A program made the position numbers and the translations under genes. A stretch of 28,480 nucleotides of DNA from CAVYGB01 sp046734815. GTDB taxonomy: Bacteria; Myxococcota_A; Polyangia; Fen-1088. Shown here one piece after another: positions 24,912 to 28,480 of the stretch (positions are counted from its first letter, which is position 1; every line of letters starts with the position of its first letter). Under the pieces are notes generated by a model. That model made no database searches and was not told where the DNA came from. It saw nothing but the letters and a program-made list of their open reading frames with translations. The stretch is from assembly GCA_046734815.1 (NCBI GenBank), contig JBKPRZ010000146.1:1-28480 (forward strand), written 5' to 3'.

Positions 24912-24972
24912 GGCCGGCGGCCGGGCGATAAAGTATCTCGCCGCGCTCCGCGGCCAGTGTAAGGTGCGCGTC

Positions 24973-25830
24973 ATGAACGCTCACCGGCTGTTCCCGGGTT
25001 TCCCCGCGACCCTGGCTGGGGCGGGCCTGCTGGTCGGGTTGCTCGCCTCGCCCGCACGGGCGCAGCAACAGGCCCCCTACCCCTATCCCCCGCAGCCGGC
25101 GCCCGCGCCGTATCCGTATCCCTATCCACCGCAACCGCAACCGCCAGCGCCCCCGCCGCAGCCCACGTATCCGCCGCCGGGATACCCTCCGCCGGGCTAT
25201 CCGCCGCCCGGATACCCGTCGCCGGGATACCCGCCGCAAGGGTACCCGCAGGTGGCCGCAGCGGCGCCCGCGCCGGGGGCGCAACAGCACGACGGCTTTT
25301 ACCTGCGCACCATGATCGGCGCCGATTACCTGCAGGCCGGGGCGGAAGCGGCCGGCCAGTCGCAGAAGGTCTCCGGCGGGGGGCTGCTGCTGAACCTGGC
25401 CGTGGGCGGGGCGCCCACCGAGAACTTCGCGGTGTTCGTCGAGTTCCTGTACCACTCGGCGTTCGATCCGGACATCAAGGAGCGCGGTCGCACGTTGATG
25501 ACAAAGGATCAGACTCTGGGCGCCGGTGGTCTGGGCGCCGGGGTCGCGTTCTTCATCATGCCGGCCAACGCGTCGATCACCGCATCGGTCGTGCTCGCCT
25601 CGCTCGCCTCGAGCGCTGGCCAGGAGAACATCCGCACGTTCGAGACCGAGTCCGGCGCGGCCGGCAACCTGGTGCTGGGCAAGGAGTGGTGGGTGTCGAG
25701 CAACTGGGGCCTGGGCACCGCCGCCCAGCTGTTCCTGGGCCGGGTCAAGCAGAAGACGGTGGTGGCCGGCAGCAAGCCTTCCTGGTTGTTCTACGGGCTG
25801 GGCCTCGGCGTGACCGCGACCTTCAACTGA
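24973..25830 (+). CDS. Outer-membrane beta-barrel-like protein with Pro/Tyr-rich linker
   Basis: This 285-aa exported protein starts at ATG 24973, with AAGG 8-9 bases upstream; an in-frame GTG at 24964 is an alternative. It has a Sec signal (LAGAGLLVGLLASPARA), a low-complexity linker (about residues 30-95) made of PYPYPPQP and PPGYP repeats, then about 180 residues of alternating hydrophobic/polar strands with Gly-rich turns (GGGLLLNLAVGG, FAVFVEFLYHS, LGAGGLGAGVAFF). It ends LGLGVTATFN, as a C-terminal barrel strand would. This fits a small outer-membrane barrel with a flexible periplasmic or surface-exposed linker. The exact family is not recognised. It precedes the GNAT gene by 54 bases and may share a transcript with it. 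Confidence 0.82.
   Translation: MNAHRLFPGFPATLAGAGLLVGLLASPARAQQQAPYPYPPQPAPAPYPYPYPPQPQPPAPPPQPTYPPPGYPPPGYPPPGYPSPGYPPQGYPQVAAAAPAPGAQQHDGFYLRTMIGADYLQAGAEAAGQSQKVSGGGLLLNLAVGGAPTENFAVFVEFLYHSAFDPDIKERGRTLMTKDQTLGAGGLGAGVAFFIMPANASITASVVLASLASSAGQENIRTFETESGAAGNLVLGKEWWVSSNWGLGTAAQLFLGRVKQKTVVAGSKPSWLFYGLGLGVTATFN
25171..25248 (+). repeat. Five 15-bp repeats encoding PPGYP-type pentapeptides
   Basis: Five successive pentapeptides (PPPGY, PPPGY, PPPGY, PSPGY, PPQGY) are encoded with a 15-base period and mixed synonymous codons. This forms a flexible proline/tyrosine linker between the signal peptide and the barrel-like domain. Confidence 0.85.
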
Positions 25831-25884
25831 TCGCTCCGAAACTGCGCCGCGGGGCGCCCGGCGCGGTCGTGTTATGACGGCGAG

Positions 25885-26397
25885 GTGATCACGATCCGAG
25901 CCGCGCAACCCGCGGACGTGCCAGTCCTGCTGCAGCTGATCCGCGAGCTGGCCGATTACGAGCGGCTGGCCCACCAGGTGGTGGCCACCGAGCGCGATCT
26001 GGACGAATCGCTGTTCGGGCGCGAGCCGGCGGCGCAGGCCATCCTGGCCGAGCTGGAGGGGCAGCCGGCGGGTTTCGCGATCTACTTCTTCAACTTCTCG
26101 ACCTTTTTGGCGCGGCCGGGGCTGTACCTCGAGGACCTGTTCGTGCGGCCGGCCCAGCGCCGGCGGGGCGTGGGCAAGGCGCTGTTCCGCCACCTCGCCC
26201 GGGTGGCGGTCGAGCGCCGCTGCGGGCGGTTCGAGTGGTCGGTGCTCGACTGGAACCAGCCGGCCATCGCTTTTTACCGCAGTCTGGGGGCGGTGCCCCT
26301 GATCGAATGGACGGTCTTCCGCCTGACCGGCGATGCGCTGGTGCAGTCGGCGCGGCCGGAGGTGGACTCGACCAAAGCCCTGGAGGATGCGCCATGA
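25885..26397 (+). CDS. GNAT-family N-acetyltransferase
   Basis: This 170-aa cytoplasmic enzyme is predicted to transfer acetyl from acetyl-CoA to an amine. The start GTG 25885 gives the usual MITIRAAQPADVPVLLQLIR opening. The acetyl-CoA site is LYLEDLFVRPAQRRRGVGKALF, with the R/Q-x-x-G-x-G/A loop (QRRRGVGK). FFNFSTF and WSVLDWNQPAIAFYRSLGA are characteristic of the diamine (spermidine/spermine N1-type) branch, so a polyamine or related amine is the best substrate guess. Its stop overlaps the next start (ATGA), so it is translationally coupled to the SGNH hydrolase. Confidence 0.92.
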   Translation: MITIRAAQPADVPVLLQLIRELADYERLAHQVVATERDLDESLFGREPAAQAILAELEGQPAGFAIYFFNFSTFLARPGLYLEDLFVRPAQRRRGVGKALFRHLARVAVERRCGRFEWSVLDWNQPAIAFYRSLGAVPLIEWTVFRLTGDALVQSARPEVDSTKALEDAP

Positions 26398-27344
26398 TCC
26401 GTGCTCTGCGCCTGATCCCGCTCTGTCTGTGGCTGGCCGCTGCGCCGGCGCTGGCCCAGACCACGCCCGCCACACAGACAGCGCCCGCGCGCCCGGCGGC
26501 GGCGTCCACCGCCGTCGCACCGGTGGACCAGACGCCGATCATCGATTTTCCGGGACAATACGCGCCGCGGGCGGCGGGCGAGAAGTTCCCCGTCTTCCCC
26601 AAGGGCTGCAGCCGTCTGGACGCGGCGCTGGAGCGGCTGGCCTGCGCGGAGTACGTGCTGGCCGACTGGCCCCGGCTGGGCCGCTACGCCGCCGCCAACG
26701 CCGCGCTGGTGGCAGCGGGGGCCGTCGACAACCGGGTGGTGTTCTTCGGCGACTCGATCACCGACAACTGGTCCAAGCGGGGCTACGGCGGCTTCTTCCC
26801 CGGCAAGCCCTACGTCAACCGCGGCATCGGCGGACAGACAACGGCGCAGATGCTGGTCCGCTTCCGCGCCGATGTGATCGCGCTGAAGCCGAAGGCGGTG
26901 GTCATCCTGGCCGGCACCAACGACCTGGCCGGCAACAGCGGTGTGACAACGCCCGAGGCGATCCAGGACAGCCTCGCCGGCATGGTGGACCTGGCCCGGC
27001 AGGCGGGCATCCGGGTGGTGCTGGCCTCGATCCTGCCGGTCACGGACGCCAAGAAATCGCTGGACGGCACCCCCATCAACCGCACCCGCGACCGGCCGCC
27101 AGAAGCGATCCGCTCGCTGAACAGCTGGATGGCCGGTCTGGCCCGGCGCCAGCGACTGGTCTACCTCGACTACCACACGGCGCTGGCCAGCGCGGAAGGG
27201 GCGCTGCGTCCCGAGCTGACCGACGACGGCCTGCATCCCAACCAGGCTGGCTACGCGGTGATGGCTCCGCTGGCGGAGAAGGCGATCGCGCGCGCCCTGG
27301 GGCACGCCGTGCCGCCCATGCGCACCGCCGCGGCGAGCCGCTGA
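26394..27344 (+). CDS. Secreted SGNH/GDSL hydrolase
   Basis: This 316-aa protein starts at ATG 26394, with GGAGG 7 bases upstream, overlapping the GNAT stop. It has a signal peptide (LIPLCLWLAAAPALAQ), a Thr/Ala/Pro-rich linker to about residue 45, and an SGNH hydrolase domain. Block I is FFGDSITDNW with nucleophile Ser121, block II has Gly147 in NRGIGGQTT, block III is GTND with Asn176, and block V is DGLHPN with Asp278 and His281. All catalytic residues are present, so an extracytoplasmic esterase, lipase or carbohydrate deacetylase is predicted. The substrate is unknown. It ends the plus-strand run before the probable terminator at 27390. Confidence 0.94.
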   Translation: MIRALRLIPLCLWLAAAPALAQTTPATQTAPARPAAASTAVAPVDQTPIIDFPGQYAPRAAGEKFPVFPKGCSRLDAALERLACAEYVLADWPRLGRYAAANAALVAAGAVDNRVVFFGDSITDNWSKRGYGGFFPGKPYVNRGIGGQTTAQMLVRFRADVIALKPKAVVILAGTNDLAGNSGVTTPEAIQDSLAGMVDLARQAGIRVVLASILPVTDAKKSLDGTPINRTRDRPPEAIRSLNSWMAGLARRQRLVYLDYHTALASAEGALRPELTDDGLHPNQAGYAVMAPLAEKAIARALGHAVPPMRTAAASR

Positions 27345-27389
27345 GCCGCCCGCGGCACGCGCGTTTCGCGCGCACCGTGGCGTGGTCGG

Positions 27390-27410
27390 AGCCGCCCTTC
27401 GGCTTTGTTA
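27390..27410 (+). terminator. Probable Rho-independent terminator after the SGNH hydrolase
   Basis: AGCCG, loop CCCTT, CGGCT form a 5-bp stem followed by TTGTTA, 45 bases after the hydrolase stop. A second GC hairpin, CGCGCG-TTT-CGCGCG, lies just upstream near 27360. The stem is short, but position and T-richness fit termination. Confidence 0.45.
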
Positions 27411-27557
27411 GTCCTTATCTGTTGTAATGCGCCATACATCGCATCATTGATCATTCACCGCCGCGCCCCTACAATCACCGACCGGGTGGACAAAGCGGGC
27501 TCACGGGTCGATAGCGGCGCAGGGTCGCCTTCAGGGGAGCAGGAAGTCACCACGCGC

Positions 27558-28480
27558 ATGGGCCGTGGCCGCCGCCTGGGCCGCTACCGCCTGCTCGAGC
27601 TGATCCGCCGCGGCCGCCGGACGGAGCTTTACCGGGCCGAGCGCTTCGGGCGCGAAGCGGTCTCGGAACCGTACGCCATCAAGATCGTGCGCGCCGAGCT
27701 GGACGCCTCGCTGGATGCGGCCCGCGAGCTGTCGCACGAGATCCAGATCCTGTTGCAGCTGGACCATCCCAACGTGGTGCGGGTGGAAGACCAGGGCAAC
27801 GTGGCCGGCGCGCTGTACCTGGCGCTGGAGTACCTGGACGGGCGCAGCCTGTCCAAGCTGCTGTCCACGCTCTCGCTGGCGGGCAGCTGGATGCCGGTGG
27901 ACGTGGCGGTGCACGTGGCCGCCGAGGTGGCGCTGGCGCTGGCCCACGTGCACCGGGCGTCGGTGGGGACCCTGGCCCCGGGCGAGCTGGTCCACCGGGA
28001 CCTGCGGCCCAGCCACGTGATGTTGCTGCGGTCCGGGGGCGTGAAGCTGATCGACTTCGGAGCCGCGCGGCCCGCCGACACGCGCGCCTCGCGCCGGCGC
28101 ACCCATCTGGATCTGAACCAGGGGACCATCTCGTACCTGGCGCCCGAGCAGGTGACCGGGCAGATGGTCGACCGGCGGGCAGATCTGTTCTCGCTGGGCG
28201 TGGTGCTGTGGGAGATGCTGGCGCAGCGGCGGCTGTTCGGGCAGGGCTCGCCGGATGCGATCTCCCGCGCCATCGTCGAGGGTCCGATCCCGCCGCTGTC
28301 GTCCTTGCGATCCGACATCCCGGCCGCGCTGGAGACCATCTTGCAGCGGGCGCTGGATCGCGATCCCGCCCGGCGCTACCAGACCGCCGAGGAGATGGCC
28401 GCCGACCTGGGCCGCGTGACGCCGGGGCGCGAGCAGATGACCCGCGGGGTGGCGGTGCTGGTGGAAGCCACCATCCACAC
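27558..28480 (+). CDS. Serine/threonine protein kinase, atypical catalytic loop (3' end beyond window)
   Basis: The first 307 codons of a bacterial Ser/Thr kinase are present. ATG 27558 places LGRYRLLELI, the start of the kinase domain, at residue 7; an in-frame GTG at 27486 would add 24 residues. Visible elements are Lys42 in YAIKIV, Glu61 of helix C, catalytic-loop Asp148 in VHRDLRPSH, Asp166 in IDFG, LAPEQ (195-199) and DLFSLGVVLWEML. Deviations are a glycine loop with a single Gly (RRGRRTELY), Lys-to-Arg at 150, and His153 in place of the Mg-binding Asn. Activity is therefore uncertain. The region after the kinase domain (from about residue 290) is cut by the window edge. The 213-base gap before it is less GC-rich than its surroundings and may hold its promoter; no clear hexamers are seen. 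Confidence 0.93.
   Translation, partial: MGRGRRLGRYRLLELIRRGRRTELYRAERFGREAVSEPYAIKIVRAELDASLDAARELSHEIQILLQLDHPNVVRVEDQGNVAGALYLALEYLDGRSLSKLLSTLSLAGSWMPVDVAVHVAAEVALALAHVHRASVGTLAPGELVHRDLRPSHVMLLRSGGVKLIDFGAARPADTRASRRRTHLDLNQGTISYLAPEQVTGQMVDRRADLFSLGVVLWEMLAQRRLFGQGSPDAISRAIVEGPIPPLSSLRSDIPAALETILQRALDRDPARRYQTAEEMAADLGRVTPGREQMTRGVAVLVEATIH

Overview
The window is very GC-rich, with strongly G/C-biased third codon positions. It carries large cysteine-rich lipoproteins, several histidine kinases and receivers, two HDOD proteins and a Ser/Thr protein kinase. This mix suggests a Myxococcota (deltaproteobacterial) chromosome. That placement is inferred from gene content; no rRNA or other phylogenetic marker is present.

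Region A (1-10711) is dominated by four minus-strand genes for secreted cysteine-rich lipoproteins: one cut by the left edge, then 965, 1150 and 390 aa. The first three share a long N-terminal cysteine scaffold and differ at the C-terminus. The partial gene runs into a polyproline stretch, the second ends in five 41-aa repeats (123-bp DNA period), and the third in about seven 33-aa repeats (99-bp period). The fourth consists of about seven repeats of another cysteine pattern. A shared upstream element, TGGACA-N18-TTAGCTAC, precedes the three large genes and a shortened form may precede the fourth, so each gene seems to be its own co-regulated transcription unit. A basic hypothetical protein lies on the plus strand between the second and third, and a possible 30-aa membrane peptide lies between the third and fourth.

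Region B (10865-14390, plus strand) is a signalling module: a YfiR-family periplasmic protein overlapping a hybrid histidine kinase with a CHASE8-like sensor region, then a stand-alone degenerate receiver. It resembles a YfiR/YfiN pair in which the diguanylate cyclase output is replaced by phosphorelay.

Region C (14400-20292) holds mostly housekeeping or metabolic genes: release factor 3 (minus), a clostripain-family lipoprotein protease (minus), class I fructose-1,6-bisphosphatase (plus), and a DegT/DnrJ-fold protein (minus) in which the usual PLP lysine appears to be serine.

Region D (20469-24911) is a second signalling cluster: an HDOD protein with a degenerate GGDEF domain, a convergent PAS histidine kinase, and a divergent REC-HDOD regulator that is a plausible partner of that kinase.

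Region E (24973-28480) contains an outer-membrane beta-barrel-like protein with a Pro/Tyr-rich linker, a GNAT acetyltransferase translationally overlapping an SGNH/GDSL hydrolase, a probable terminator, and the start of a Ser/Thr kinase with an altered catalytic loop. No tRNA, rRNA, CRISPR array, insertion sequence or phage gene was recognised.
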